Assembly (NCBI RefSeq): GCF_008830365.1
Contig: NZ_WBKI01000003.1
Span: forward strand, 310,001-374,000
Length of the DNA stretch: 64,000 nt
Direction: 5' to 3'
Source: Serratia proteamaculans
Lineage (GTDB): Bacteria > Pseudomonadota > Gammaproteobacteria > Enterobacterales > Enterobacteriaceae
Both the position numbers and the translations under genes were made by a program. Every line of letters begins with the position of its first letter. Position 1 is the stretch's first letter. This document shows positions 8,593-21,296 of the stretch, one piece after another. The notes beneath the pieces are model-generated. The model saw only the letters and a list, made by a program, of their open reading frames with translations, had not been told where the DNA came from and searched no databases.

Positions 8593-8719
8593 ACTGCAAG
8601 TAGTATGCGGAAAACGTGGGCATTATACCTTTCAGCGATCCGCGTGCAACACTTATCCGTTGTTCAATGAGTTAAGTGCTGAAAAAATCGTCGCCGGGGT
8701 CACATTTGGCCCGTTTTGT

Positions 8720-8739
8720 GGGCGCCGCATGCGGCGCCC
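8720..8739. repeat. Dispersed palindrome, copy 1
   Basis: GGGCGCCGC-AT-GCGGCGCCC is a perfect 20-nt palindrome. It shares the GGG...GCATGC...CCC plan, and the flanking GTcGGGG on the other strand, with six other copies in the window (12830, 16947, 35148, 45442, 47149 and 51141). Confidence 0.7.
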
Positions 8740-8792
8740 CGACGTCCAAACCCACAGCAATCCCGCACTGCGCCCCACCAGGCGCCACAAAC

Positions 8793-8820
8793 AAAAAAGG
8801 CGTAACCCAATGGCTACGCC
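8793..8820 (-). terminator. Terminator of lptFG
   Basis: On the reverse strand GGCGTAGCC pairs with GGGTTACGCC around a short loop and is followed by six T. It lies about 25 nt after the lptG stop. Confidence 0.85.
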
Positions 8821-8843
8821 CTCTTAAACTGCCTGCAGTACCG

Positions 8844-9914
8844 CTACTTGCGTTTTAGCAACATATAAATACTGATCAACAAGAACAGCATGCTTGGCAG
8901 CAACGCGCCCAACACCGGCGGCATGTTGTACACCAGGCTTAGCGGGCCGAATATCTGGTCCAGCACGTAGAACAGGAACCCGAAGCTGATACCGGTCACT
9001 ACACGCACGCCCATCGGCACGCTACGTAGCGGCCCGAAGATGAACGACAGCGCCATCAGCATCATCACCGCAACGGAGAGCGGCGAGAACACCTTGCTCC
9101 ACATGTTCAGCTGGTAACGGCTGGCTTCCTGGCCGCTCTGCTTCAGGTACTTCACGTAGTTGTGCAGGCCACTGATGGAGAGTGAGGTTGGATCCAGCGC
9201 CACCACGCCCAGTTTGTCCGGGGTCAGGTTGGTTTTCCATTCGCCGGTCAAGGTTTGGGTGCCGGTAACTTGTTTTGGGTCGGTCAGATCAGAGGTATCT
9301 ACCTGCGAAAGCTTCCACACGCCGTCTTCAAAGCTGGCGGTCGCGGCATAACGCACCGTCTCCAGCCTGCGCTGGTCGTTGAAGTGGTAGATGTTCACGC
9401 CGGAAAGCTCTTTCTCGCCCGCTACGCGTTCAATGTAGATAAAGTCGGTGCCGTCTTTCGCCCACAGGCCGTTCTTGGTGGAAAGCAGTGAACCGCCGTA
9501 CATCTGCTGTGCACGGTAGTTGCGCGCCATCTGGTCGCCCTGCGGTGCCACCCACTCGCCAATCGCCATGGTCAACAGCACCAGCGGGATGGCGGTTTTC
9601 ATCACCGAACCGGCGATTTGCATGCGGGTAAAGCCAGAAGCCTGCATCACCACCAGTTCACTGCGCGTTGCCAGTTGCCCCAGGCCGAGCAATGCGCCCA
9701 ACAGGGCCGCCATCGGGAAGAAAATCTCGATGTCTTTCGGCACGCTCAGCAGGGTAAACATCCCGGCGCTCAACGCCGTATACTCGCCCTGGCCCACTTT
9801 ACGCAACTGGTCGACGAACTTGATGATGCCGGAAAGCGACACCAGCATGAACAGCGTCATGATGATGGTGTTGAAAATTGTCTTACCGATATATCGGTCT
9901 AAAACACCAAACAT
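8844..9914 (-). CDS. lptG: LPS export permease LptG
   Basis: LptG is one of the two transmembrane subunits of the LptB2FG ABC transporter, which extracts lipopolysaccharide from the inner membrane and pushes it along the Lpt bridge. The 356-aa product starts DRYIGKTIF, has three N-terminal membrane spans, a periplasmic beta-jellyroll domain (about residues 130-260) and three C-terminal spans ending ISIYMLLKRK. The coupling-helix region ELVVMQASGFTR is conserved. Its ATG overlaps the lptF stop (TGATG), indicating translational coupling. Confidence 0.97.
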   Translation of the reverse strand: MFGVLDRYIGKTIFNTIIMTLFMLVSLSGIIKFVDQLRKVGQGEYTALSAGMFTLLSVPKDIEIFFPMAALLGALLGLGQLATRSELVVMQASGFTRMQIAGSVMKTAIPLVLLTMAIGEWVAPQGDQMARNYRAQQMYGGSLLSTKNGLWAKDGTDFIYIERVAGEKELSGVNIYHFNDQRRLETVRYAATASFEDGVWKLSQVDTSDLTDPKQVTGTQTLTGEWKTNLTPDKLGVVALDPTSLSISGLHNYVKYLKQSGQEASRYQLNMWSKVFSPLSVAVMMLMALSFIFGPLRSVPMGVRVVTGISFGFLFYVLDQIFGPLSLVYNMPPVLGALLPSMLFLLISIYMLLKRK

Positions 9915-11008
9915 CAGGCCGCTCCTCTCAGGCGTGCACGCAGTTTACGCATCGGCACGGTATCCCACAGGTTCAGCGCCAGCGCCAGCGCGAAGTACGC
10001 CGCGTTGACCACCCACAGCCATATCATCGGATCCAGCTTGCCCTTGCCGCCGTTAGAGCGCAGCGAGGTCTGCAGCAGGAAGAATATCAAATACAGCAGG
10101 ATGGCCGGCAGCATGCTCAGCACACGGCCCTGGCGCGGGTTCACCACGCTGAGCGGCACCACCAGCAACGCCATAATCACCACCGACAACACCAGCGTCA
10201 GGCGCCAGTGGAACTCGGCGCGCGCGTCCGGGTCGTCAGACGCCAGCAGCGTCGTCATTGACATCTGCTCGGCCTGGTTACCGTCCACGGCGACCGCACG
10301 GTGGCCTACTACAGCTTTATAGTCGTTGAAATCGGTAATGCGGAAGTCACGCAGCAGTGCGGTGCCCTCAAAGCGGGTGCCCTTGTCCAGCGTTACTACC
10401 TGCGAACCGTCTTTAATCTGGTTGATCTGACCGTGCTCGGCCACCACCACGGAAGGGCGTTGGTTGCCGTTCGGCCGCAGTTGCGCCAGGAACACGTTGT
10501 TGAAGGTGCTGCCTTTAACGTTGCCGATAAACAACACCGCGTTGCCGTCTTGCGAGGTTTTGAACTGCCCTTCCGCCAGCCCGGCAATACTGGGGTTGGC
10601 TTTGGCTTCGCTGAGCACTACGTCCTGATAGCGCGAGGCCATGGGGCCTGCCCAGAACACGTTGACCGCCGCCACAACGGAGGTGATCAACGCCAGCACC
10701 ATAGCCGAGATAATCAGGGTTCGTTTACCCAGTCCGCAGGCATGCATGACGGTGATTTCGCTGTCGGTATACAGCCGCCCAAGCGTCATCAATAGGCCGA
10801 GAAACAGGCTTAATGGCAGGATTAGCTGCGCCATCTTCGGCACACCCAATGCGAGCAAAGAAAGAACTAAATTTGTCGGGACATCGCCGTCCACCGCATC
10901 GCCTAACACCCTGACCAGGTTCTGACAAAAGAAGATCAGAAGCAGGATGAACAAGATCGCGATTTGGCTCTTTAGCGTTTCCCGTACCAGATATCTTATG
11001 ATGATCAC
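9914..11008 (-). CDS. lptF: LPS export permease LptF
   Basis: Partner of LptG. I place the start at GTG 11008, giving MIIIRYLVRETLK as in E. coli LptF and a 364-aa protein; the open frame extends upstream to 11095 but nothing there is conserved. It has the same six-span plus periplasmic jellyroll plan, with EITVMHACGLGKR as coupling helix and NPRQGRVLSMLPA in the C-terminal spans. It is the first gene of lptFG and is divergent from pepA, as in E. coli. Confidence 0.96.
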   Translation of the reverse strand: MIIIRYLVRETLKSQIAILFILLLIFFCQNLVRVLGDAVDGDVPTNLVLSLLALGVPKMAQLILPLSLFLGLLMTLGRLYTDSEITVMHACGLGKRTLIISAMVLALITSVVAAVNVFWAGPMASRYQDVVLSEAKANPSIAGLAEGQFKTSQDGNAVLFIGNVKGSTFNNVFLAQLRPNGNQRPSVVVAEHGQINQIKDGSQVVTLDKGTRFEGTALLRDFRITDFNDYKAVVGHRAVAVDGNQAEQMSMTTLLASDDPDARAEFHWRLTLVLSVVIMALLVVPLSVVNPRQGRVLSMLPAILLYLIFFLLQTSLRSNGGKGKLDPMIWLWVVNAAYFALALALNLWDTVPMRKLRARLRGAA

Positions 11009-11273
11009 GCTTATTACGCCTGTGAAAACTTGTCTTTTTGCAGGAAAATCGATAGTTTCATCGCTAATCCGCCATTTATTCTCATCATATGGCAACCGAC
11101 ACAGCTAAAATAGTATTACAACATCTAGCATTTGGGTGTCCTATAGGAACTTGCCTATAGTCGCCAAAACAGAGCAATTTACGCCGTTCAGGTTAACATA
11201 ACTCGTTAACTCAATGGCGGGAGATCGTTACGGAGTGCGTCATTCTAGCCGTAGCGCCTGCCTTTGTCTTTAA

Positions 11274-12800
<1,527 letters not shown>

Positions 12801-12829
12801 ATCTGAGTGGTAATTCAGGTATAATCCCG

Positions 12830-12853
12830 AGGGGCACAGCATGCTGTGCCCCT
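12830..12853. repeat. Dispersed palindrome, copy 2
   Basis: AGGGGCACAGCA/TGCTGTGCCCCT is a perfect 24-nt palindrome between pepA and holC, followed by ACACTTTTTATAG. It may also act as a weak terminator for pepA. Confidence 0.75.
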
Positions 12854-12884
12854 ACACTTTTTATAGGCAGCGGTGAATCAGACC

Positions 12885-13334
12885 ATGAAACAGGCAACGT
12901 TCTATCTAATTGAACACGCGGAACCCGCAGGTGCGCTCAGCGCGCATGAGGCCGTGGCCTGCGCCGTTGCCGCCAACGGCTTCCGTTCCGGCAAGCGGGT
13001 GTTGATCGCCTGCGAGAGCCAGGAACAGGCCCAGCGGTTGGACGAAGCGCTGTGGCAGCGCGATCCACACCAGTTTGTGCCACACAACCTGGCCGGTGAA
13101 GGCCCGCATTACGGTGCCCCGGTCGAACTGTGCTGGCCCGGCAAACGCGGTAACTCCCCGCGTGACCTGCTGATCGCCCTGCTGCCGCAGTTTGCAGATT
13201 TTGCTACTGCTTTCCATGAAGTGGTAGACTTCGTTCCTTACGAAGACACCCTGAAACAGTTGGCGCGCGACCGATATAAAGCTTATCGCAGCGTCGGCTT
13301 CCATTTGACCACGGCCACGCCGCCAACTCACTGA
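12885..13334 (+). CDS. holC: DNA polymerase III chi subunit HolC
   Basis: Chi binds single-strand binding protein and, through psi, the clamp loader. The 149-aa product begins [11 protein letters not shown] and contains [33 protein letters not shown] and [32 protein letters not shown], all typical. I chose ATG 12885 over the GTG at 12873 because it matches the family start. It lies 13 nt before valS, as in E. coli, and is probably cotranscribed with it. Confidence 0.96.
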   Translation: MKQATFYLIEHAEPAGALSAHEAVACAVAANGFRSGKRVLIACESQEQAQRLDEALWQRDPHQFVPHNLAGEGPHYGAPVELCWPGKRGNSPRDLLIALLPQFADFATAFHEVVDFVPYEDTLKQLARDRYKAYRSVGFHLTTATPPTH

Positions 13335-13347
13335 ACAACGATATAAA

Positions 13348-16224
13348 ATGGAAAAGACAAACAGTCACCTCGATACCGCCTACGACCCGAAAGAGATCGA
13401 ACAGAAGTTGTACGATCACTGGGAAAACCAGGGTTACTTCAAGCCCAATGGCGATACCAGCCAGGAAAGCTTCTGCATCATGATCCCGCCGCCGAACGTC
13501 ACCGGCAGCCTGCACATGGGGCACGCCTTCCAGCAGACCATCATGGACACCATGATCCGCTACCAGCGCATGCAGGGTAAAAACACCCTGTGGCAGGCCG
13601 GTACCGACCATGCCGGTATTGCTACCCAGATGGTGGTTGAGCGCAAGATCGCCGCAGAAGAAAATAAAACCCGCCATGACTATGGCCGCGACGCGTTCAT
13701 CGACAAAATCTGGCAGTGGAAGGCAGAATCCGGCGGCACCATTACCCGTCAGATGCGCCGTCTGGGCAACTCCGTGGACTGGGAGCGCGAGCGCTTCACC
13801 ATGGACGAAGGCCTGTCCAACGCGGTACGCGAAGTGTTTGTCCGCCTGCACAAAGAAGATCTGATCTACCGTGGCAAGCGCCTGGTTAACTGGGATCCAA
13901 AACTGCGCACCGCCATCTCCGATCTGGAAGTGGAAAACCGCGAGTCCAAAGGCTCCATGTGGCACCTGCGCTACCCGCTGGCCGACGGTGCTAAAACTGC
14001 CGAAGGCAAAGATTACCTGGTGGTCGCCACCACCCGTCCGGAAACCGTGCTCGGCGATACCGGCGTGGCCGTGAACCCGGAAGATCCGCGCTACAAAGAT
14101 TTAATCGGCAAAGAAATCGTTCTGCCGCTGGTTGGCCGCCGCATCCGCATCGTCGGTGACGAACACGCCGATATGGAAAAAGGCACCGGCTGCGTGAAAA
14201 TCACCCCAGCGCACGACTTTAACGACTACGAAGTCGGTAAACGTCACGGCCTGACGATGATCAACATCCTGACTTTCGACGGCGATATCCGTCAGGAAGC
14301 GGAAGTGTTCAACACCCTCGGCGAAATCTGCACCGACTACTGCAACGAAATCCCGGCCCAGTTCCGTGGCCTGGAGCGTTTCGCCGCACGTAAAGCCGTG
14401 GTAGCCGCCTTTGAAGAGTTGGGCCTGCTGGAAGAGATCAAACCGCACGACCTGACGGTGCCTTACGGCGACCGCGGCGGCGTGGTGATCGAACCTATGC
14501 TGACCGACCAATGGTACGTGCGTACTGCCCCACTGGCGAAAGTGGCGGTGGAAGCGGTTGAGCAAGGCGAGATCCAGTTCGTGCCGAAGCAGTACGAAAA
14601 CATGTACTTCAGCTGGATGCGTGACATTCAGGACTGGTGCATCTCGCGTCAGCTGTGGTGGGGTCACCGTATCCCGGCCTGGTACGACGTGAACGGCAAA
14701 GTCTATGTTGGCCGCAACGAAGCAGAAGTGCGCAGCGAGAACAACCTGGGCCCTGACGTGGTGCTGAACCAGGACGAAGACGTGCTGGACACCTGGTTCT
14801 CTTCCGGCCTGTGGACCTTCTCTACCCTGGGCTGGCCAGAGCAGACCGACGCGCTGAAAACCTTCCACCCGACCAGCGTGATGGTCAGTGGCTTCGACAT
14901 CATCTTCTTCTGGATTGCGCGCATGATCATGCTGACCATGCACTTTATGAAGGATGAAAACGGCAAGCCACAGGTTCCGTTCAAGACCGTCTACATGACC
15001 GGTCTGATCCGCGACGACGAAGGGCAGAAGATGTCCAAGTCGAAAGGTAACGTGATCGACCCGCTGGACATGGTTGACGGCATCTCGCTGGAAGACCTGC
15101 TGGAAAAACGCACCGGTAACATGATGCAGCCGCAGCTGGCGGAGAAAATTCGCAAACGCACCGAGAAGCAGTTCCCGAACGGCATCGAACCGCACGGCAC
15201 CGACGCCCTGCGCTTCACCCTGGCGGCACTGGCTTCCACCGGCCGTGACATTAACTGGGACATGAAGCGCCTGGAAGGCTACCGCAACTTCTGTAACAAA
15301 CTGTGGAACGCCAGCCGCTTTGTGCTGATGAACGCCGAAGGCCAGGACTGTGGCTTCAACGGCGGCGAGAAAGTGCTGTCGCTGGCGGATCGCTGGATCC
15401 TGGCTGAATTCAACCGTACGGTGAAAGCTTACCGCGAAGCGCTGGACACTTACCGTTTCGATCTGGCAGCCAATATCCTGTACGAATTCACCTGGAACCA
15501 GTTCTGTGACTGGTATCTGGAACTGACCAAGCCGGTCGTGAGCAACGGCAGCGAAGCGGAACAGCGCGGCACTCGCCATACGCTGATCACCGTGCTGGAA
15601 GCCCTGCTGCGCCTGGCGCACCCGGTGATCCCGTTCATTACCGAAACCATCTGGCAGCGCGTGAAAACCCTGACCGGCGAAACCGCAGACACTATCATGC
15701 TGCAGCCGTTCCCAGAGTACGACGCCGCACTGGAAGATACGCAAGCGCTGAACGACCTGGAGTGGATCAAGCAGGCGATCACCGCGGTACGTAACATTCG
15801 CGCCGAGATGAACATTGCACCGAGCAAACTGCTGGAAGTGCTGCTGCGCAACTGCAATCCCGACGCTGAGCGCCGCGTGCAGGAGAACCAGAGCTTTATT
15901 CAGCGTCTGGCGCGTCTGGAGTCGATCGCCCTGCTGCCTGCCGGTGACAAAGGCCCGTTGTCGGTTACCAAACTGGTGGACGGTGCCGAGCTGCTGATCC
16001 CTATGGCTGGCTTTATCGATAAGGACGCCGAGATTGCGCGTCTGTCGAAAGAGATGGGCAAGCTGGATGCGGAAATCGCGTCGATCGAAGGCAAGCTGTC
16101 TAACGAAGGGTTTGTGGCACGTGCGCCAGAAGCCGTGGTCGCTAAAGAGCGCGAACGTCTGACGGCCTGCAAAGAAGGCAAAGTGAAGCTGCAGGAACAG
16201 CAGGCGACCATCGCCGCGCTGTAA
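13348..16224 (+). CDS. valS: Valyl-tRNA synthetase
   Basis: This class Ia synthetase charges tRNA-Val. The 958-aa product has the HIGH-type motif HMGH at residues 56-59, KMSKS at 561-565, a CP1 editing domain between them, a helical anticodon-binding domain and a C-terminal coiled coil (about 890-950, rich in [14 protein letters not shown] heptads). E. coli ValS has 951 residues. It is followed by a strong terminator. A long open frame on the opposite strand is a composition shadow. Confidence 0.98.
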   Translation: MEKTNSHLDTAYDPKEIEQKLYDHWENQGYFKPNGDTSQESFCIMIPPPNVTGSLHMGHAFQQTIMDTMIRYQRMQGKNTLWQAGTDHAGIATQMVVERKIAAEENKTRHDYGRDAFIDKIWQWKAESGGTITRQMRRLGNSVDWERERFTMDEGLSNAVREVFVRLHKEDLIYRGKRLVNWDPKLRTAISDLEVENRESKGSMWHLRYPLADGAKTAEGKDYLVVATTRPETVLGDTGVAVNPEDPRYKDLIGKEIVLPLVGRRIRIVGDEHADMEKGTGCVKITPAHDFNDYEVGKRHGLTMINILTFDGDIRQEAEVFNTLGEICTDYCNEIPAQFRGLERFAARKAVVAAFEELGLLEEIKPHDLTVPYGDRGGVVIEPMLTDQWYVRTAPLAKVAVEAVEQGEIQFVPKQYENMYFSWMRDIQDWCISRQLWWGHRIPAWYDVNGKVYVGRNEAEVRSENNLGPDVVLNQDEDVLDTWFSSGLWTFSTLGWPEQTDALKTFHPTSVMVSGFDIIFFWIARMIMLTMHFMKDENGKPQVPFKTVYMTGLIRDDEGQKMSKSKGNVIDPLDMVDGISLEDLLEKRTGNMMQPQLAEKIRKRTEKQFPNGIEPHGTDALRFTLAALASTGRDINWDMKRLEGYRNFCNKLWNASRFVLMNAEGQDCGFNGGEKVLSLADRWILAEFNRTVKAYREALDTYRFDLAANILYEFTWNQFCDWYLELTKPVVSNGSEAEQRGTRHTLITVLEALLRLAHPVIPFITETIWQRVKTLTGETADTIMLQPFPEYDAALEDTQALNDLEWIKQAITAVRNIRAEMNIAPSKLLEVLLRNCNPDAERRVQENQSFIQRLARLESIALLPAGDKGPLSVTKLVDGAELLIPMAGFIDKDAEIARLSKEMGKLDAEIASIEGKLSNEGFVARAPEAVVAKERERLTACKEGKVKLQEQQATIAAL

Positions 16225-16250
16225 TCTGTCGGTTCGCTGCAACAGCTGAA

Positions 16251-16279
16251 AACAGCGGGGATTTCCCCGCTGTTTTTTT
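16251..16279 (+). terminator. Terminator of holC-valS
   Basis: AACAGCGGGG-ATTT-CCCCGCTGTT followed by a run of T, 26 nt after the valS stop. Confidence 0.93.
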
Positions 16280-16415
16280 ATCGCCGTTGCATCCGGCCCG
16301 CTTAAGATGTTATTACAAGGTATTAATGCTGCATGGACGCCGCCGGGCTATAAACCCGGTGCGCTTTATGTTGCGATAAAAACGAATGTGGTTCCCTTTA
16401 ATGGCGAGTGTAAAC

Positions 16416-16919
16416 ATGACAACAGCAACCCCAGTACGTCTTCTGGTGCGCCCAATAACGGCTGATGATAATGCCGCTATTGCTAATGTCATTCGCGAAG
16501 TCTCCGCCGAGCACGGTTTGACAGCGGACAAAGGCTATACCGTTTCCGACCCCAATCTGGACGTCTTGTATCAGCTCTACAGCCTGCCTCGCAGCGCTTA
16601 TTGGGTGATAGAAGTCGACGGTCAGATTGCCGGGGGTGGCGGTGTTGCGCCGCTGCAGGGCGGTGAAGTGGATATTTGCGAATTACAGAAAATGTATTTC
16701 CTGCCGGTTTTACGCGGCCAGGGCCTGGCAAAACGCCTGGCGCTGCAGGCACTGGAGTTCGCCCGTCAACAGGGTTTCCGCTGTTGTTATTTAGAAACCA
16801 CCGCCAGTCTGACGCAGGCCATCGGCCTGTATGAGCATCTGGGCTTTGAGCATATCGACCAGGCGATGGGTACCACCGGCCACATCGACTGCGAAGTCAC
16901 CATGCTGAAGACGCTGTAA
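16416..16919 (+). CDS. yjgM: GNAT acetyltransferase YjgM
   Basis: The 167-aa product has the same length as E. coli YjgM and shares [37 protein letters not shown] and [11 protein letters not shown]. The acetyl-CoA loop is [11 protein letters not shown]. The family transfers acetyl groups to amines; the substrate cannot be told from the sequence. ATG 16416 is chosen to match the family; in-frame starts at 16386 and 16401 would add 5-10 residues. Its place next to valS is conserved. Confidence 0.9.
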   Translation: MTTATPVRLLVRPITADDNAAIANVIREVSAEHGLTADKGYTVSDPNLDVLYQLYSLPRSAYWVIEVDGQIAGGGGVAPLQGGEVDICELQKMYFLPVLRGQGLAKRLALQALEFARQQGFRCCYLETTASLTQAIGLYEHLGFEHIDQAMGTTGHIDCEVTMLKTL

Positions 16920-16946
16920 TCTTGCTACTGCGCCCGCGGTAATAAC

Positions 16947-16970
16947 GGGCGCAGTATGCAGCGCCCCTAC
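16947..16970. repeat. Dispersed palindrome, copy 3
   Basis: GGGCGC-AGTATGCA-GCGCCC then CTAC, an imperfect copy of the window's palindrome family. It sits between the convergent ends of yjgM and the acyltransferase and overlaps the latter's last codons. A second hairpin (GCGCCCG/CGGGCGC, 16930-16952) overlaps its left arm, so the two could compete as a shared terminator. Confidence 0.6.
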
Positions 16971-17971
16971 TGGGATCGCACCCTCTGCGTCACCCCGCCC
17001 TTGATAGCCAACTCAATCCGGCTCAGCACCAGGCTGGTCAGGTACGACACCGCAATTAACAGCAGCAGGATCAGCGGCGTATAGCGCGGCGCAAAGATCA
17101 GCTTCTGGGTGAAGTAATAGCAATAGAAGCTGTGGGTCAGCCACATATACATCGAATGCTTGCCCAACTCGCCTACCACCCGGTTCACCCAACTGCCCAA
17201 CCCATCTGCCGTATTCATCAGCGCAATAATAAACAGCGGCGTCACCAGCAGCAGCCCAGGATTGTGCGCGACGATAAATACCGCCACCGTCACCATCAGC
17301 AAGATCAGCGGATGGGTGCGGTTCAGGGTGGTGATCAGTTTCGCCAGCCACGAGTTCGGCGGCATTTTCTGGCTGCGGCCAAACACCATGCCAAAGCCAA
17401 ACGGCAGCAACCAGGTGCAATATTCGATCAACACTTCTGGCGCCCAGCCAACATACTGCAACCCCTTGCCACACAGCGCCGCCAAAAACAGCAGCCCCAG
17501 CAATGGGCCGATATTCAAGCGCGACAACAGCGGCAAAGAGAGCACATACAACACGTAGAGTTTAAAGAACCACCACTCGCTGTTATAAGTGGATTTTATG
17601 CCCATCAGGTTTTCGAGAAACAGCGACGGCGACAGGGAATATCTTTCGCCCGGAAAGAAAATGATGCCAATCGGCACAAAGATAAACAGCACTATCCAGT
17701 AGCTGATATATAAGTTCTTCAGCTTGCCCCAGATATATTTAAACGAGACTTCTTTTTTCAGCGAGAACCCGTAGCCGGAGAGAAACAGAAACATCGACAC
17801 GCAAATCTTGCCGAACAGACCAACAAACATCTCAATATCGACGCTGTTAACCATATGATAAACCGTGATGTCCGGGCTAATACGGCTCGGGTAGGCAAAC
17901 AGGTGGTGGATTAACATCAGAATGATGGCAATCCCTTTTAAATAATTAGATTTATTAATCGAAATTTCCAT
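16967..17971 (-). CDS. Membrane acyltransferase, OafA/OpgC-like family
   Basis: The 334-aa product is an integral membrane protein with about ten hydrophobic spans. Residues 10-35 carry the family start (NYLKGIAIILMLIHHLFAYP) with the conserved His, and FLFLSGYGFSLKK follows. Such Acyltransferase_3 proteins add acyl groups to surface polysaccharides or other envelope carbohydrates; the substrate is unknown. No polysaccharide genes adjoin it. ATG 17971 is preferred to the upstream in-frame TTG. It is convergent with yjgM. Confidence 0.8.
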   Translation of the reverse strand: MEISINKSNYLKGIAIILMLIHHLFAYPSRISPDITVYHMVNSVDIEMFVGLFGKICVSMFLFLSGYGFSLKKEVSFKYIWGKLKNLYISYWIVLFIFVPIGIIFFPGERYSLSPSLFLENLMGIKSTYNSEWWFFKLYVLYVLSLPLLSRLNIGPLLGLLFLAALCGKGLQYVGWAPEVLIEYCTWLLPFGFGMVFGRSQKMPPNSWLAKLITTLNRTHPLILLMVTVAVFIVAHNPGLLLVTPLFIIALMNTADGLGSWVNRVVGELGKHSMYMWLTHSFYCYYFTQKLIFAPRYTPLILLLLIAVSYLTSLVLSRIELAIKGGVTQRVRSQ

Positions 17972-18323
17972 ATTTCTTAATATCTTATCCAATAACAGGT
18001 TTCGTCATCATATAGCAGCTATTTTGCTCTGACACCCTCTTTCCAGATCGGATAAGTCTCATATTTAATATTCCTTTAAGAAACAATGCGCCGGGTATTT
18101 ATAAAACCCCAGGTTTTCCTCTCTAATCCATACCGCTCAGAAAAACCAACAAAATATTAATATAGTCATGTTATTTTTTATTGATAAAAATCATACAGAT
18201 AATAAAAAACATAAATATTTTTTGTGATATTCATTAACAAATTAATGAATTCAAATTGACCAGCCGCCCGCTTGCGATACTCTGCCAGCACAGGCTCATG
18301 CCGCAATCGCACAGGGAGCAGTC
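17972..18323. other. AT-rich intergenic region
   Basis: This 352-bp stretch lies between divergent genes. The half from about 18140 to 18245 is very AT-rich and could hold both promoters or a nucleoid-protein site. I see no ORF, RNA gene or strong hairpin. Confidence 0.5.
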
Positions 18324-19931
18324 ATGTCGGAAAACGCTTTTGATTACATCATTGTCGGCGCAGGCTCTGCCGGCTGCGTACTGGCGGCGCAGTTGATCCG
18401 CCGCACACAGGCACGAGTGCTGCTGCTGGAAGCCGGTGGCGAAGACAATAACCTGTTCATCAAGATGCCAGCCGGCGTGGCGAAGATCATCGCCAAAAAA
18501 AGCTGGCCGTATGAAACCGAGCCGGAGCCGCATGCCAATAACCGCCGCATGCAGATAGCCCAGGGTAAGGTGCTGGGCGGCAGCAGCTCGGTCAACGGCA
18601 TGATCTATATTCGCGGCCAGCGACAGGATTACGACGAGTGGGCCGATCGTTATGGCTGCGTCGGCTGGGGCTATCAGGACGTGCTGCCCTACTTCAAACG
18701 CGCCGAGGCCAACGAAAGCCTGTCGGATGCCTATCACGGCGGCGAAGGTCTGCTGCCGGTCAGCGAGAACCGCTATCGTCACCCGCTCAGCATGGCGTTT
18801 ATCCGCGCCGGCCAGGAGCTGGATCTCCCCTACCGCAACGATTTCAACGGCGACAGCCAGCACGGCGTCGGTTTCTACCAGACCACCACCCACAATGGCG
18901 AACGCGCCAGCACCGCACGCACTTACCTGAAAGCGGTGCGAAACGAGCAGCGGCTGGTGGTGAAACTGAATGCGCTGGTGCACCGGGTGGTGTTCGATAA
19001 CAACGTCGCCACCGGCGTGGTGTATAGCCAAAACGGCGGCGCCGAAGTCACCGTTCATGCCACGCAGGAAGTGATCCTCAGCGCCGGTGCAGTAGGATCG
19101 CCGAAGATCCTGATGCTGTCCGGCATCGGACCACGTGAACATCTGCAACAGTTGGGCATCGAACCGCTGGCGGATCTGCCGGTGGGCAAGAACTTCCACG
19201 ATCACCTGCATATGTCGATCAACGTTAGTACCCGCGAGCCGATCAGCCTGTACGGCGCCGATCGCGGCCTGCAGGCGCTGCGTCACGGCACCGAATGGCT
19301 GGCATTCCGCAGCGGCGTACTGAGTTCAAACGTGCTGGAAGGAGCCGCCTTCACCGACAGCCTGGGTGACGGCAGGCCAGACGTACAAATCCACTTCCTG
19401 CCGCTGCTCGACAGCTGGGATGACGTGCCCGGTGAACCGCTGCCCAATATCCACGGTTTCACGCTCAAGGTCGGTTATCTGCAGCCGAAGGCACGTGGCG
19501 AAGTGTTGCTGCGCAGTCGCGATCCCAAGGATCCGGTGAAACTGCATGCCAACTACCTCGGCCACCCGGAAGATCTGGCCGGCAGCGTGCGTGCGGTGAA
19601 GTTCGGCCTGCGTTTCCTGCAAACCGCCGCTCTCAAACCGATTATCAAAGATCTGCTGATGCCACAACCCGCTTGGCTGAACGATGAGGCGCAATTGCAA
19701 GAGTTCGTGCGCAACTTCTGCAAAACGGTATATCACCCGGTGGGCAGCTGTCGCATGGGGCAATCTCCGCAGGACTCGGTGACGGATTTACAACTGCGGG
19801 TGCACGGTTTTGAACGGCTGCGGGTGATCGACTGCTCGGTGATGCCACAGGTGACCAGCGGCAATACCAATGCGCCGACCATCATGCTGGCAGAGAAAGC
19901 GGTGGATTTGTTGCTGGGCGCGCCGGAATAA
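18324..19931 (+). CDS. GMC-family FAD-dependent alcohol/choline-type dehydrogenase
   Basis: The 535-aa product has the FAD-binding start [17 protein letters not shown] (residues 8-24), LLLEAGGED, the GMC signature [18 protein letters not shown], and the second signature [20 protein letters not shown]. The catalytic His is in [11 protein letters not shown], and [15 protein letters not shown] closes the active site with Asn, as in choline dehydrogenases. It oxidises an alcohol; the substrate is unknown. No betaine genes adjoin it, so I do not call it betA. It is a single gene behind an AT-rich region. Confidence 0.85.
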   Translation: MSENAFDYIIVGAGSAGCVLAAQLIRRTQARVLLLEAGGEDNNLFIKMPAGVAKIIAKKSWPYETEPEPHANNRRMQIAQGKVLGGSSSVNGMIYIRGQRQDYDEWADRYGCVGWGYQDVLPYFKRAEANESLSDAYHGGEGLLPVSENRYRHPLSMAFIRAGQELDLPYRNDFNGDSQHGVGFYQTTTHNGERASTARTYLKAVRNEQRLVVKLNALVHRVVFDNNVATGVVYSQNGGAEVTVHATQEVILSAGAVGSPKILMLSGIGPREHLQQLGIEPLADLPVGKNFHDHLHMSINVSTREPISLYGADRGLQALRHGTEWLAFRSGVLSSNVLEGAAFTDSLGDGRPDVQIHFLPLLDSWDDVPGEPLPNIHGFTLKVGYLQPKARGEVLLRSRDPKDPVKLHANYLGHPEDLAGSVRAVKFGLRFLQTAALKPIIKDLLMPQPAWLNDEAQLQEFVRNFCKTVYHPVGSCRMGQSPQDSVTDLQLRVHGFERLRVIDCSVMPQVTSGNTNAPTIMLAEKAVDLLLGAPE

Positions 19932-19957
19932 CATCATTATTCATGGGTGCCCGGCAA

Positions 19958-20722
19958 TCAGGCGGTGACGGGCACGCCGCTGTGGAAGCGGAACTCGCTG
20001 TCCGGGCTTTGGATCAACGCCGCTTCGATACGGCCAAAATGGGCCACCCGCTCACTGATATCGCCACCGGCAATCTGTTCGGCCAATGTCAGGTAGTCCT
20101 GATAGTGGCGCGCTTCGGAGCGCAGCAGCGAAACATAGAAGCGGTTTAATTCGTCGTCCAGGTGTGGTGCCAGCCGGGCGAAACGTTCGCAGGAACGCGC
20201 TTCGATATAAGCACCGCAAATAAGTTTATCAATTAGCGTGACAGGATCGTGGGTGCGGATCTCACGGATCATGCCTTTGGCATAGCGGCTGGCAGTGATT
20301 TTCTTATACGGGATCTGCCGCGCCAGCATGATCTCTAGTACCTGCGAGAAATGATGCAGTTCTTCTTTGATCAGCAGCACCATTTTATCTGCCAGATCCT
20401 GACCATAGGCCGAGCCGTTTTTCGGCAGGATCTTACGGGTGAAATTGTTTTGCTTGAACAGCGCTTCCGGCACGCCCTGCGCTTCATGCAGAAACGCCTC
20501 GTAAGGCCTGAGCAGGGCCAGCAGCGCATCGCCGCTCTCCTTGTCCGCCACGTAACGACGGATCAACCACATGCCGGTCTGCGCGGCTTTTAACTCACAC
20601 ACCATATGGTCGGTCAGCAACAGCGGCAGGTTTTCCGGGCGCCGCGCGGCGTCAATCCAGGCGTCTGGGGTTTCACAGTGCAGGAAGTTTAAAATCGGGG
20701 CTAACAGGGATTGGTATTTCAT
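19958..20722 (-). CDS. miaE: tRNA 2-methylthio-N6-isopentenyladenosine hydroxylase MiaE
   Basis: MiaE is a ferritin-like diiron monooxygenase that hydroxylates the isopentenyl side chain of ms2i6A37 in tRNA. The 254-aa product has the diiron ligands in EELHHFSQVLE, EARSCERFARL and SEARHYQDY. It is absent from E. coli K-12 but occurs next to rraB-argI in Salmonella, the same context as here. It lies 44 nt after rraB and is probably cotranscribed. Confidence 0.93.
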   Translation of the reverse strand: MKYQSLLAPILNFLHCETPDAWIDAARRPENLPLLLTDHMVCELKAAQTGMWLIRRYVADKESGDALLALLRPYEAFLHEAQGVPEALFKQNNFTRKILPKNGSAYGQDLADKMVLLIKEELHHFSQVLEIMLARQIPYKKITASRYAKGMIREIRTHDPVTLIDKLICGAYIEARSCERFARLAPHLDDELNRFYVSLLRSEARHYQDYLTLAEQIAGGDISERVAHFGRIEAALIQSPDSEFRFHSGVPVTA

Positions 20723-20766
20723 CGGCTCTTATCAGAGGGCCGGCTAGCGCCGGCCCACAGCGTTTA

Positions 20767-21195
20767 TTAATGGCGTTTACCGTCGTCGTCTTCGTCGATG
20801 AAATCACCTTCTTCTTCTTCATCGTCGCCTTCTTCGCCGTTCGGATCTTCAAAGTAGGTGCCCCAACCGTCGTAGTTAACGCCACAACGTGCCGCCAACG
20901 CCACCAGTTGCTCAACCTGAGCGTCGATCACTTCGGCGTTCAGACCCACTTCGCTGATCACGTCACAGCACATCACCAGAGTACCGTCTTCCACTTCCAG
21001 TTCTTCGGCGTCGGTCACTTCAAAGCCTAACTTGAAGGCTTCGACAGCGGCTTTCTCCAGCACTTCAAACTTCTCGGCAGAGAGATGGTGTTCGATGGTG
21101 TAGAGCGCCTCTGGATCGCTGCCGTCTTCCAGCAGTTCTTCGATGATCAGGCGGGTCTCTTCACGTTGTTCGTCTAGCTGTTCGCTGTTTGCCAT
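20767..21195 (-). CDS. rraB: Ribonuclease E inhibitor RraB
   Basis: RraB binds RNase E and alters degradosome composition, slowing decay of some transcripts. The 142-aa product keeps the family core ([52 protein letters not shown]). The C-terminal 25 residues are almost wholly acidic. GAGGATATAGGC precedes the ATG. It is divergent from argI. Confidence 0.95.
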   Translation of the reverse strand: MANSEQLDEQREETRLIIEELLEDGSDPEALYTIEHHLSAEKFEVLEKAAVEAFKLGFEVTDAEELEVEDGTLVMCCDVISEVGLNAEVIDAQVEQLVALAARCGVNYDGWGTYFEDPNGEEGDDEEEEGDFIDEDDDGKRH

Positions 21196-21296
21196 GCCTA
21201 TATCCTCAAGTCAAATGGCCTGTATTGCGCCTATTTTCACACACCGTCGGCATTGCTTCCACGATAAACGTGAAAGATTTCCACTCCGGGGTTGAA

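Noticed and set aside
14101-16242. A 713-codon open frame antisense to valS, and many similar long antisense frames over GC-rich genes.
   Set aside because: They follow the codon bias of the strong coding strand, have no ribosome binding sites, and their products are His/Gln/Val-rich without domains.
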